In this document: one piece after another, positions 1 through 6,067 of the stretch
How the letters are laid out: every line of letters starts with the position of its first letter
How positions within the stretch are numbered: the first letter of the stretch is position 1
Source of the DNA: Merdicola sp048393175
GTDB taxonomy: Bacteria > Bacillota > Clostridia > TANB77 > CAG-508
Direction: 5' to 3'
Length of the DNA stretch: 10,183 nt
Assembly: GCA_048393175.1 (NCBI GenBank)
Contig: DBFJJM010000127.1
Location: 1-10,183 of the forward strand
Notes under the pieces: generated by a model
Databases searched by the model: none
Told to the model about the DNA's origin: nothing
What the model saw: the letters and a program-made list of their open reading frames with translations, nothing else
Program-made: the position numbers and the translations under genes

Positions 1-875
1 AAATTTTGAAGTGCTTCAATTCGGTCTTCTGTAGAAGGGTGAGTAGAAAACCAACTTGTTTTCTTCTTTTTTTGTTTGAAAGGATTAACAATATACATAT
101 TTTCTGTAGCAGTATTGGCTACTTTTAACTGAGAAGTATCGGATTCTAATTTTCGTAAAGCTGAGATAAGTCCATCTGGATTTCGTGTAAGTTCTACTGC
201 TGTTGCATCTGCTAAATACTCTCTTTTTCTAGAAATAGCAAGCTGCATCAATTTTCCAAAGATGGGAGAAAGAATAAGGCAAATAAGTCCTATAATCATT
301 AAAATTGGGTTACCTTTATTATCTCTATCTCGGTCGCCACCCCAAAATAGAATACGAGAAACCATATCAGCAAGCATTACGACAAAACCAACCATAACCG
401 TTACAATGGCAGAAAGCATAATATCATAATTTTTTATATGACTCATTTCGTGAGCGATAACACCTTCTAATTCATAATAATCAAGCTTTTCTAATAGTCC
501 AGTTGTAACACAAATGACAGCATGTTCTGGATTTCTTCCTGTTGCAAAGGCATTAGGTTGTTTGTCTTCTACAACATAAAGTTTGGGTTTGTGTTGTAGT
601 CCAGAAGATAACATTAGAGCATCTAAAATATTAACTAATTTTTGGTCTTCTTCTTTTGAAGCGGGTCTTGCATGATTTAAAGACAAAATAATACGGTCAC
701 TATAATAATAAGAACCCCAAGCAGAAAGAAAAGAAAAGGCAAGAGCAATTATAATAGAAAAAGCTCCTAAATCAAATGCCATACAAATGTAGTAAATAAT
801 AAGGGTGATGAGTAATACAAAAATAGAAACAATTGCTCCAGATTTTATTTTATTTTTTTGAATATCTTCAAACAT
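1..875 (-). CDS. htpX: HtpX-type M48 membrane zinc metalloprotease (3' end cut by window edge)
   Basis: An integral-membrane zinc endopeptidase of family M48 that degrades misfolded or damaged membrane proteins. About 291 codons are visible and no stop is reached at the left edge; family members are about 290-300 residues, so only a few residues are missing. The start is ATG at 875 with SD AAAGGTGG at 888-881, five bases upstream. Visible features are two N-terminal hydrophobic segments (about 13-32 and 38-57), the zinc-binding HEMSH motif at residues 142-146 (HEXXH), two more hydrophobic stretches (about 149-172 and 183-200), and the third zinc ligand region EYLADA with Glu219. The C-terminus carries the typical STHPSTEDRIEAL signature. 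It lies 61 bases downstream of lemA on the same strand, a frequent pairing in bacteria, so co-transcription is likely. Identification is firm; the substrate is unknown. Confidence 0.96.
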   Translation of the reverse strand, partial: MFEDIQKNKIKSGAIVSIFVLLITLIIYYICMAFDLGAFSIIIALAFSFLSAWGSYYYSDRIILSLNHARPASKEEDQKLVNILDALMLSSGLQHKPKLYVVEDKQPNAFATGRNPEHAVICVTTGLLEKLDYYELEGVIAHEMSHIKNYDIMLSAIVTVMVGFVVMLADMVSRILFWGGDRDRDNKGNPILMIIGLICLILSPIFGKLMQLAISRKREYLADATAVELTRNPDGLISALRKLESDTSQLKVANTATENMYIVNPFKQKKKKTSWFSTHPSTEDRIEALQN

Positions 876-893
876 ATTAACCACCTTTAACAA

Positions 894-927
894 GAAAAGA
901 AAGCAAAGTTTTCCCCGCTTTCTTTTC
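894..927 (-). promoter_or_regulatory. Intercistronic hairpin between lemA and htpX
   Basis: Positions 894-904 and 917-927 form a perfect 11-bp inverted repeat (GAAAAGAAAGC / GCTTTCTTTTC) around a 12-nt loop. In the minus-strand transcript it lies between the lemA stop and the htpX SD. The bases after the stem (TTGTTAAAGG) are a poor U-tract, so full termination is doubtful. A partial attenuator, an RNA-stability element or an element shielding the htpX ribosome binding site are all possible. The repeat is seen directly; the role is inferred. Confidence 0.45.
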
Positions 928-936
928 CAAAATTGT

Positions 937-1497
937 TTATTGATTAAAATCAACTTTTATATTTTTTCTAACTTCTTCATTTTCTGTTTCAAAAAGTTCT
1001 TTTGATTGGAATTTCCCAGAAAATAAATTAGCAATAATATTAGAAGGGAAAACTTCTAATTGAGTATTATATAGTGTAACACTATCATTATAAAATTGTC
1101 TAGAAAAAGAAATTTTGTTTTCTGTATTTCTTAACTCTTCTTGTAACTCAGAAAAGTTTTGATTAGCCTTTAAATCAGGATAATTTTCTGAAACAGCCAT
1201 AATGGTTTTTAAGGCATCACTTAACTGGTTATCAAGAGAGGCTTTTTGTCCAACAGATTCTGCCTTTGCCCATGAAGTTCTTAATTGTGTAATTTTTTCA
1301 AATGTTTCTTTTTCGTGTGTCATATAACCTTTAACCGTTTCAATTAAATTAGGAATTAAATCAAATCTTCTTTGTAATTGTACATCAATTTGGCTCCAAC
1401 TATTTTCTACTCTTAGTTTTAATTTTACTAAGTTATTATACATCATGATAATAATTAGTACGATAATTACAATTACCGCTAATACAATCCATACCAT
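937..1497 (-). CDS. lemA: LemA family membrane protein
   Basis: A 186-residue LemA-family protein, the usual family length. An N-terminal hydrophobic segment (about residues 2-20) is followed by the family hallmark region NLVKLKLRVENSWSQIDVQLQRR and FDLIPNLIETVKGYMTHE (about 22-63), then a long helical coiled region including ENYPDLKANQNF and a C-terminal part with FSRQFYNDSVTLYN. LemA proteins are anchored in the membrane with the helical part probably exposed to the outside; their biochemical role is not settled. The ATG at 1497 is preceded by AGGAGG about eight bases upstream, so the start is secure. It is the first gene of a probable lemA-htpX operon, and co-occurrence with HtpX suggests a role in membrane-protein quality control or protease regulation, which is inference. 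Confidence 0.95.
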   Translation of the reverse strand: MVWIVLAVIVIIVLIIIMMYNNLVKLKLRVENSWSQIDVQLQRRFDLIPNLIETVKGYMTHEKETFEKITQLRTSWAKAESVGQKASLDNQLSDALKTIMAVSENYPDLKANQNFSELQEELRNTENKISFSRQFYNDSVTLYNTQLEVFPSNIIANLFSGKFQSKELFETENEEVRKNIKVDFNQ

Positions 1498-1532
1498 ATT
1501 TTTTCCTCCTTCTCTTCTTTGCTTTGTATCCT

Positions 1533-1559
1533 ATCATATTTTTTTTATTTATACAACAA
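1533..1559 (-). promoter_or_regulatory. Candidate promoter for lemA-htpX
   Basis: On the minus strand TTGTTG (1559-1554) lies 15 bases before TATGAT (1538-1533). The spacer is shorter than the usual 16-18. An alternative -35, TACTTG at 1562-1557, would give 18. The site lies between the upstream operon's terminator and lemA, where a promoter is expected, but neither match is strong. The rest of 1560-1615 is AT-rich with no other element I can support. Confidence 0.35.
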
Positions 1560-1615
1560 GTATATGTAGTTTTTGTAAATAACATGTAATTTTAAAGAAA
1601 AAATAAAATTATTAT

Positions 1616-1652
1616 CACATAAAAAGAAAATAGACCACAAATGGTCTATTTT
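1616..1652 (-). terminator. Intrinsic terminator of the sigma/anti-sigma operon
   Basis: Positions 1627-1637 and 1642-1652 form a perfect 11-bp stem (AAAATAGACCA / TGGTCTATTTT) with a 4-nt loop. On the minus strand the stem is followed by CTTTTTATGTG, a usable U-tract. It begins 22 bases past the anti-sigma stop codon and separates this operon from lemA-htpX. Confidence 0.85.
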
Positions 1653-1674
1653 AATAAAAATAACTAAAAAAATA

Positions 1675-3348
1675 TTATTTAATTTTTATATTTTGAATCA
1701 TACTTTCTATTTCATTTAATTGTTTACTATTTGAATCATAAGAAATTTCGTAGCTAGATTGGTTATGCAAGAAAAGACAAACAGTTTGAGATGGGCCATC
1801 TGATTGGAAAGAAAGCTTATAGGCTTGTTTTCCTCCAATTTTGGTTTGTTCTTCCTTTTTTAACGTAATTCCATCTGCTACTAAGACATCGCTAATTTCT
1901 GACTTAGTAATGGTTTTTCCTGATTTTTGGACCGTTTCTCCTTTTATCATTTGTTCAATTTCTTGTTTACTTAATGTGAATTTTAAATTAGCCTTTTCAT
2001 AGTCTTTTTTATCGATTAAAGTATATTTGTTTAAATCAGAATGATAGGCAAAATAATTTTGTTCTTGCAGATTAACCCCAATTTGTTTTTGGACTTTCAT
2101 GTCTTCTTTAAACTCTTCTAATGTATTACCAGAAGAGTTTTTAGTTGCTCGAATAACTATCATAGAATCAAGTTCTTTTCTACTACTGGTCTGTTTTGGA
2201 TAAACAGATATAAAAAGATTATGTTGTGGGTCTTCATAAACTTCCCATTGTTCTGGAAGGGTTAATGCTACATCTTGGAAAGAAATCGTTTTTGCTTTAT
2301 TTACTGATTGATTAGAAGGGGGAGTTTCTTTTTCTAATGAGATTTTCTTTTTTCCTATTACTTTTTCTGTACCATACTGGTAAACTGTTATGTTTAATTC
2401 TTCTGAAGAATCAATTTTTTTGCCTAATAAAAGGTTCCAACCATTATTGAGTTGCTGGGTATTTTTAGCAAGTAAAAGATTGTTATTTTTATCTGTAATT
2501 TCAAGAGAAATTGCTTGACTTTTTTTATCTTCAAAATAAGTATTAAAAACAGTAGCAAGACTAGAGATGCGAACTTCATGAAGTTCTAAGTCTCCATTTT
2601 CGCCTAAAGCAATGGTTTGATTAGTAAACGAAAAGGTTTGAGAAGCAGTGGAATTTTTAGAATCAAGTGGGATAGTAAAATTCCATTTTCCTTCAATCTC
2701 TTCTTTTATAAAAATAGTATCAGGACTTTCCTCGAATGGCTGAATTGATTTTAAAGAAAGAGCTAACTCAAGAGAATTGTCTTTTGGAAGCTCAGCGATA
2801 GGGTAGACTTCATATAAATCATATTCTGTATCTGACTTAACCGTAATTTGCTGTTTGTTTCGCCTTTCTCCTAATGAGGTAGAAGGTAAACTAATTTGTT
2901 TATCTGTAGCATAATGTAATGTTTTTTTGCCAGATAAAAAGAAAGGGGAAGAAAGAGGTTTATTGCTTTGAATAAAATAATGTATAATAAGTAAATCATC
3001 ATTTAGGGCAATCTCTTTTACAGAAATTTTAATTCCATTACTGTCTTGTACAGAACCAATTTGCATAGCTTGTTTTTGAAATTCTTCTCCAATATTAAAT
3101 TTATTTAATAAGTAAGAAACAAGGTCTGTTTTCTCAGTAGCATAAGTAAATACATTTCCACATACAAAAATAAGAAGAAGAATAGATGCTACAATACTTA
3201 CTATTCTTTTCATTTTTGGTTTTTCCTTTCTAGAATAAGAAGATAATTTTTCTAATGTTTTTTCTATTTTTAAATCGACTTTGTAAGGTAAAAAATTAAA
3301 TTCTTTAATTTTTGCTTTTAAATAGTCTTCTTGATTATTTTCCTTCAT
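1675..3348 (-). CDS. DUF4179-type membrane anti-sigma factor with an extra C-terminal domain
   Basis: A 557-residue single-pass membrane protein, the probable anti-sigma factor for the sigma factor encoded just upstream. The start is ATG at 3348, because AAAGGAGG sits seven bases before it (3363-3356); an in-frame ATG at 3399 would add 17 residues but has no such site and lies deep inside the sigma gene. Residues 1-48 are charged and cytoplasmic (presumed sigma-binding), 49-70 are a transmembrane helix, and about 71-345 is an extracytoplasmic beta-rich region resembling DUF4179 plus the DUF5643-like domain that often follows it. From about 353 (KTISFQDVALTLPEQWEVYED) to the end is a further module of about 200 residues with a PsbP/Mog1-like look, a weak resemblance only. 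There is no Cys/His zinc motif as in ZAS anti-sigmas. Function is inferred from architecture and gene order; the signal sensed is unknown. Confidence 0.85.
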   Translation of the reverse strand: MKENNQEDYLKAKIKEFNFLPYKVDLKIEKTLEKLSSYSRKEKPKMKRIVSIVASILLLIFVCGNVFTYATEKTDLVSYLLNKFNIGEEFQKQAMQIGSVQDSNGIKISVKEIALNDDLLIIHYFIQSNKPLSSPFFLSGKKTLHYATDKQISLPSTSLGERRNKQQITVKSDTEYDLYEVYPIAELPKDNSLELALSLKSIQPFEESPDTIFIKEEIEGKWNFTIPLDSKNSTASQTFSFTNQTIALGENGDLELHEVRISSLATVFNTYFEDKKSQAISLEITDKNNNLLLAKNTQQLNNGWNLLLGKKIDSSEELNITVYQYGTEKVIGKKKISLEKETPPSNQSVNKAKTISFQDVALTLPEQWEVYEDPQHNLFISVYPKQTSSRKELDSMIVIRATKNSSGNTLEEFKEDMKVQKQIGVNLQEQNYFAYHSDLNKYTLIDKKDYEKANLKFTLSKQEIEQMIKGETVQKSGKTITKSEISDVLVADGITLKKEEQTKIGGKQAYKLSFQSDGPSQTVCLFLHNQSSYEISYDSNSKQLNEIESMIQNIKIK

Positions 3349-3907
3349 TTTTATACCTCCTTTCTTGAGATAACACGAAATAGAGTTGTTTTCTAGCACG
3401 ATTTAATCTTGTTTTTACGGTGCCTTGTGGTATGGCTAGGATTTGTGCTATATCTTGAATGGATAAATCATTGTAATAATAAAGAAGGACTACATGTTTG
3501 TGTTTATTATCAAGAGATTGAATGGCTTGTTTTAAGTCCATAGATTCTTCTTTTGAAAGAGAGGATTCTTCTGATTGGATTGCTTCTTTATATTCTTCGA
3601 TAGATAGTACCTTCTTTTTTTGCTTTAAAATTTTTTTGCTTTCGTTAATCAAGATTCTCGTAATCCATGTTTTAAAATATTCTGGATGTTTCAATTTAGA
3701 AAGATTATGGAATGCCTTCACAATGGTTTCACTAATGGCATCACCAGCATCATCATCGTTATTTAAAATGGCAATAGCAATATGATAAAGATACTGCTTG
3801 TGAGATTCAATTAAGTTTTCGTATGCTTTTTTATCACCTTTTATAGCTGCTTGTATGTCTAAAATGGTAATCCACCTCCTACTTTTTTCTATTAGATAAG
3901 ATAACAT
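3335..3907 (-). CDS. ECF-type RNA polymerase sigma-70 family factor (SigV-like)
   Basis: An extracytoplasmic-function sigma factor that redirects RNA polymerase to a stress-type regulon. Numbered from the ATG at 3907 it has 190 residues: sigma region 2 at about 25-95 (AYENLIESHKQYLYHIA, then DAISETIVKAFHNL and FKTWITRILINESKK) and region 4 at about 127-178 with the helix-turn-helix DLSIQDIAQILAIPQGTVKTRLNRAR. The true start is probably shorter. The ATG at 3907 has no SD, whereas AGGAGGTG at 3880-3873 lies seven bases before an in-frame ATT at 3865, which would give a 176-residue protein beginning (M)LDIQAAIKGDKKAY, where family members normally begin. No ATG, GTG or TTG is in frame there. The 3' end overlaps the anti-sigma start by 14 bases, indicating translational coupling. 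Family assignment is firm; the start and the regulon are uncertain. Confidence 0.93.
   Translation of the reverse strand: MLSYLIEKSRRWITILDIQAAIKGDKKAYENLIESHKQYLYHIAIAILNNDDDAGDAISETIVKAFHNLSKLKHPEYFKTWITRILINESKKILKQKKKVLSIEEYKEAIQSEESSLSKEESMDLKQAIQSLDNKHKHVVLLYYYNDLSIQDIAQILAIPQGTVKTRLNRARKQLYFVLSQERRYKNEGK
3356..3363 (-). promoter_or_regulatory. Shine-Dalgarno site of the anti-sigma gene, inside the sigma gene
   Basis: AAAGGAGG on the minus strand, seven bases before the ATG at 3348. It lies within the last codons of the sigma gene, so ribosomes finishing sigma can restart on the anti-sigma gene. It decides the start at 3348 over the upstream ATG at 3399. Confidence 0.9.
3872..3880 (-). 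promoter_or_regulatory. Strong Shine-Dalgarno site within the 5' end of the sigma ORF
   Basis: AGGAGGTGG on the minus strand, an eight-base-plus match to the anti-SD. It lies nine codons inside the ORF that begins at the ATG at 3907, too far downstream to serve that ATG. It is correctly placed for an ATT start at 3865 (seven bases after AGGAGGTG), or less well for the ATT at 3871. This argues that the annotated ATG is not the real start. Confidence 0.75.
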
Positions 3908-3920
3908 ACTAATTGGTTCA
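3893..3920 (-). promoter_or_regulatory. Candidate ECF-type promoter for the sigma/anti-sigma operon
   Basis: On the minus strand TGAACC (3920-3915) is followed after 16 bases by TATCTAAT (3898-3891). The -35 resembles the GAAC core common to ECF-dependent promoters, which are often autoregulated. The -10 is not a CGTC-type element, so the match is partial. Transcription from it would begin near 3886, downstream of the ATG at 3907, agreeing with a start near the SD at 3880. No good sigma-A promoter was found for this operon. Inference only. Confidence 0.3.
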
Positions 3921-4032
3921 TTTATTTAGTGTTATTGTATCCATAATAAGAAAGAAATTCTATAAAGTGAGAAAAAAAGGTAATTTTTTAAGACAAGCGG
4001 CATATACTATACTATGGAGAAAAATGGATTAT

Positions 4033-4061
4033 TTGACAACAAAAAGAATAGATGGTATAAT
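4033..4061 (+). promoter_or_regulatory. Consensus sigma-A promoter of the 3D-domain gene
   Basis: TTGACA (4033-4038), a 17-base spacer, then TATAAT (4056-4061) preceded by TGG (extended -10). Both hexamers match consensus perfectly. The predicted transcript starts near 4068, about 22 bases before the ATG at 4090, so the open frame extending back to 3913 is not translated. This predicts strong constitutive vegetative expression. Confidence 0.95.
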
Positions 4062-4089
4062 ATACATGTTGCTTTTAAAGGAGGTAAAA

Positions 4090-5094
4090 ATGATAACAAA
4101 TCAAAATGAAGAGAAAGCATCGATTTCCATTCGTAAAATTATTGGATTTTGCATTTTATTCTTGTTTTTATCAGGAATTTGTGTTTTTGCAACCAATACG
4201 GGAGTCAATAGTGTAAAAATTATTTTATCCAATAATTATGAAATGGATGCGATTACTTCAAAAACAAAGATATCAGAAATACTAGAAGAAAAGCATATTA
4301 TCTTATTACCAGATGAAAAGGTTACTCCAGCATTGGAAGAAACCATTGGTAATCAAAAAGAAATTAGAATTACAAAAATTTCAGAGCAAGAAGAAGTAGT
4401 AGAAATTGCTCAAAGTAATACGGAAATTACAATGGAACAGGTATTAAAGGCCTATGCTCCTATTACGGAAAAGATGGTAACAGAACAAGTGGCTATTCCT
4501 TTTGAAACTATCACAAAAGATGTATCAAATGGTTCAAAAGAAACAGCTAATCGTGTATTACAACAAGGACAAGAAGGTTTAAGAGAAGTTACTTACCGCG
4601 TAAAATACCAAAATGAAAAAGAAATTGAAAAAACAGAAATTTCTTCTACTGTAATAAAAGAACCAGTAAATAAAATTATACAAGTAAAAGCAAACACAAC
4701 AAGTAGGTCAGGAGGAGAAAGAACAGCTAGCACTAATCCAGCTACGAATTCAAGTTCAAGTTTAGCTTCAAAAGTAGCAGGAAAAACGCCAAGTATTATA
4801 ACAATGAATACATCTGCATATTGTTCTTGTTCTAGATGTTGTGGCAAGTCAAATGGTATTACCGGTTCTGGACAAAAAGCACAAGCTTGGTATACGATAG
4901 CTGCAGGAAAAGGATATCCAATTGGAACCATTATCTATATCCCTTATTTTAAGAATAAACCAAATGGAGGATGGTTCGTAGTACAAGATAGAGGTGGAGC
5001 GATTTCAAATAGTAAAATAGACGTATTTATGGGGTCTCATAATGAAGCATTATCTTTTGGAAGAAAAAATCTAGAATGTTATGTGTATAGATAA
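4090..5094 (+). CDS. Membrane-anchored G5/3D-domain cell-wall protein (YabE-like)
   Basis: A 334-residue secreted or membrane-anchored cell-wall protein, probably a peptidoglycan-acting enzyme. The ATG at 4090 follows AAAGGAGGT (4077-4085) and a perfect promoter. A short basic N-terminus is followed by a hydrophobic segment (17-34, anchor or signal). Next come a DUF348-like region (about 38-98, VKIILSNNYEMDAITSKTK, then ISEILEEKHI), a G5-like region (about 137-200), a Ser/Thr/Asn-rich linker (about 203-232), and a C-terminal 3D domain (about 237-334), recognised by MNTSAYC, the GYPIGTIIYIP strand, VVQDRGGAI, SKIDVF and HNEALSFGRK. This order matches YabE and resuscitation-promoting-factor-like proteins. 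The domain carries a Cys cluster (YCSCSRCC). Two of the three eponymous aspartates are present (DRGG, KIDVF), but the usual AAD position reads AAG, so catalytic competence is uncertain. It is a single-gene unit with its own terminator, divergent from the sigma operon. Confidence 0.9.
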   Translation: MITNQNEEKASISIRKIIGFCILFLFLSGICVFATNTGVNSVKIILSNNYEMDAITSKTKISEILEEKHIILLPDEKVTPALEETIGNQKEIRITKISEQEEVVEIAQSNTEITMEQVLKAYAPITEKMVTEQVAIPFETITKDVSNGSKETANRVLQQGQEGLREVTYRVKYQNEKEIEKTEISSTVIKEPVNKIIQVKANTTSRSGGERTASTNPATNSSSSLASKVAGKTPSIITMNTSAYCSCSRCCGKSNGITGSGQKAQAWYTIAAGKGYPIGTIIYIPYFKNKPNGGWFVVQDRGGAISNSKIDVFMGSHNEALSFGRKNLECYVYR

Positions 5095-5103
5095 AAAAGT
5101 AGA

Positions 5104-5140
5104 AGAACATAGAGAAAATCATTCTTTATGTTCTTTTTTT
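5104..5140 (+). terminator. Intrinsic terminator after the 3D-domain gene
   Basis: The arms 5104-5116 and 5122-5134 make a 13-bp stem (one G-U pair at 5112/5126) with a 5-nt loop, directly followed by a run of seven T (5134-5140). It begins nine bases after the stop codon. Confidence 0.92.
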
Positions 5141-5214
5141 GTCTTTTCTATAAAAAGAAGGAAAATGGTATTTCCAAAATAAAAAAAGAAGATAGCAAAG
5201 AGAAACCATTTTGC

Positions 5215-5243
5215 TTGAAATGAGTAACAAGCGATGGTATAAT
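5215..5243 (+). promoter_or_regulatory. Sigma-A promoter of the exonuclease III / AI-2E operon
   Basis: TTGAAA (5215-5220), a 17-base spacer, then TATAAT (5238-5243) with an upstream TGG giving an extended -10. It lies after the preceding terminator and 26 bases before the ATG at 5270. The 75 bases between terminator and promoter are A-rich and show nothing else I can support. Confidence 0.9.
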
Positions 5244-5269
5244 AGGCAAAAAAGAAGAAGGGAAGACAA

Positions 5270-6067
5270 ATGAAACTGATTTCATGGAATGTAAATGGAT
5301 TAAGAGCTGCTATGACAAAAGGATTTGAACAGACTTTCTTTACTTTAGATGCAGATGCTTTTTGTATTCAAGAAACAAAAATGCAAGAAGGTCAATTACA
5401 GCTAGACTTAAAAGGATATTATCAATATTGGAATAGTGCTAAGAAAAAAGGCTATTCTGGAACGGCTATTTTTACCAAAAAAAAGCCACAAACTGTTGTT
5501 TATGGAATAGGAAAAGAAGAGTTTGACCAAGAAGGAAGAGTCATTACTTTAGAATATCCTTCTTTTTATTTAGTTAATGTTTATACACCTAATTCCAAAA
5601 GAGAATTAGAAAGACTTTCTTATCGCATGCTATGGGAAGATGAAATGAGACAATATTTATTAAAATTAGACTGTAAAAAGCCAGTTGTTTTATGCGGAGA
5701 TTTAAATGTAGCACATGAAGAGATAGATTTAAAAAATCCCAAGACGAATCATAGAAATGCGGGTTTTACAGAGGAAGAGCGAGAAAAAATGACAAGGTTA
5801 TTAGAAAGTGGGTTTATTGATACGTTTCGATATCTTTATCCACAAGAAAAAGAAGCCTATAGTTGGTGGTCCTATTTATTTCATGCAAGAGAGAAGAATA
5901 CAGGTTGGAGAATTGATTATTTTATTGTATCAAAATGTCTCCAAAATCAAATAAAAGAAGCAAAAATTCATTCTTCTATTTTCGGAAGTGACCATTGTCC
6001 AGTAGAACTACAAATTGGAATAGAAGAAAAAAGGAAGGAAAACAAAGATAATGGAACAAAAAAGTAA
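5270..6067 (+). CDS. xth: Exodeoxyribonuclease III (AP endonuclease, Xth/ExoA family)
   Basis: A Mg2+-dependent 3'-5' exonuclease and apurinic/apyrimidinic endonuclease of base-excision repair, acting in the cytoplasm. Its 265 residues match the family length. Catalytic motifs are in order: MKLISWNVNGLRA (Asn7), CIQETKM (Glu35, metal ligand), GYSGTAIF, NVYTPNS (Tyr105), CGDLNVAHEEIDLKNPK (Asp144, Asn146), GWRIDYF and GSDHCPV (Asp241, His242). All active-site residues are present, so the enzyme should be functional. The ATG at 5270 follows a purine-rich GAAGGGAAG site. A lysine-rich tail of about 14 residues after the fold overlaps the next gene by 17 bases. It is transcribed from the promoter at 5215-5243, ahead of an AI-2E-family membrane gene with no obvious functional link. 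Confidence 0.97.
   Translation: MKLISWNVNGLRAAMTKGFEQTFFTLDADAFCIQETKMQEGQLQLDLKGYYQYWNSAKKKGYSGTAIFTKKKPQTVVYGIGKEEFDQEGRVITLEYPSFYLVNVYTPNSKRELERLSYRMLWEDEMRQYLLKLDCKKPVVLCGDLNVAHEEIDLKNPKTNHRNAGFTEEEREKMTRLLESGFIDTFRYLYPQEKEAYSWWSYLFHAREKNTGWRIDYFIVSKCLQNQIKEAKIHSSIFGSDHCPVELQIGIEEKRKENKDNGTKK

Noticed and set aside
3349..3399. 17-residue N-terminal extension of the anti-sigma factor from ATG 3399
   Set aside because: It lies within sigma region 4 coding sequence, has no SD, and the ATG at 3348 has an ideal AAAGGAGG at seven bases.
3522..3785. 87-codon plus-strand open frame
   Set aside because: Antisense shadow of the sigma factor gene, which has clear family motifs on the other strand; no promoter of its own.
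4003..4013. Overlapping TATACT repeats that could be a second -10 upstream of the 3D-domain gene
   Set aside because: No -35 hexamer at a proper spacing, and the consensus promoter just downstream explains expression.
3913..4089. In-frame 59-codon upstream extension of the 3D-domain gene from a TTG at 3913
   Set aside because: The perfect promoter (4033-4061) and SD (4077-4085) lie inside this stretch, so the transcript starts after it; the extension also runs through the divergent promoter region.
4593..4931. 112-codon minus-strand open frame
   Set aside because: Antisense to the G5/3D-domain gene; composition follows the real gene and there is no SD or recognisable protein.
5162..5212. 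Inverted repeat AAAATGGT ... ACCATTTT before the exonuclease promoter
   Set aside because: Only 8 bp separated by 35 bases in A/T-rich DNA; can occur by chance and no operator function is supported.
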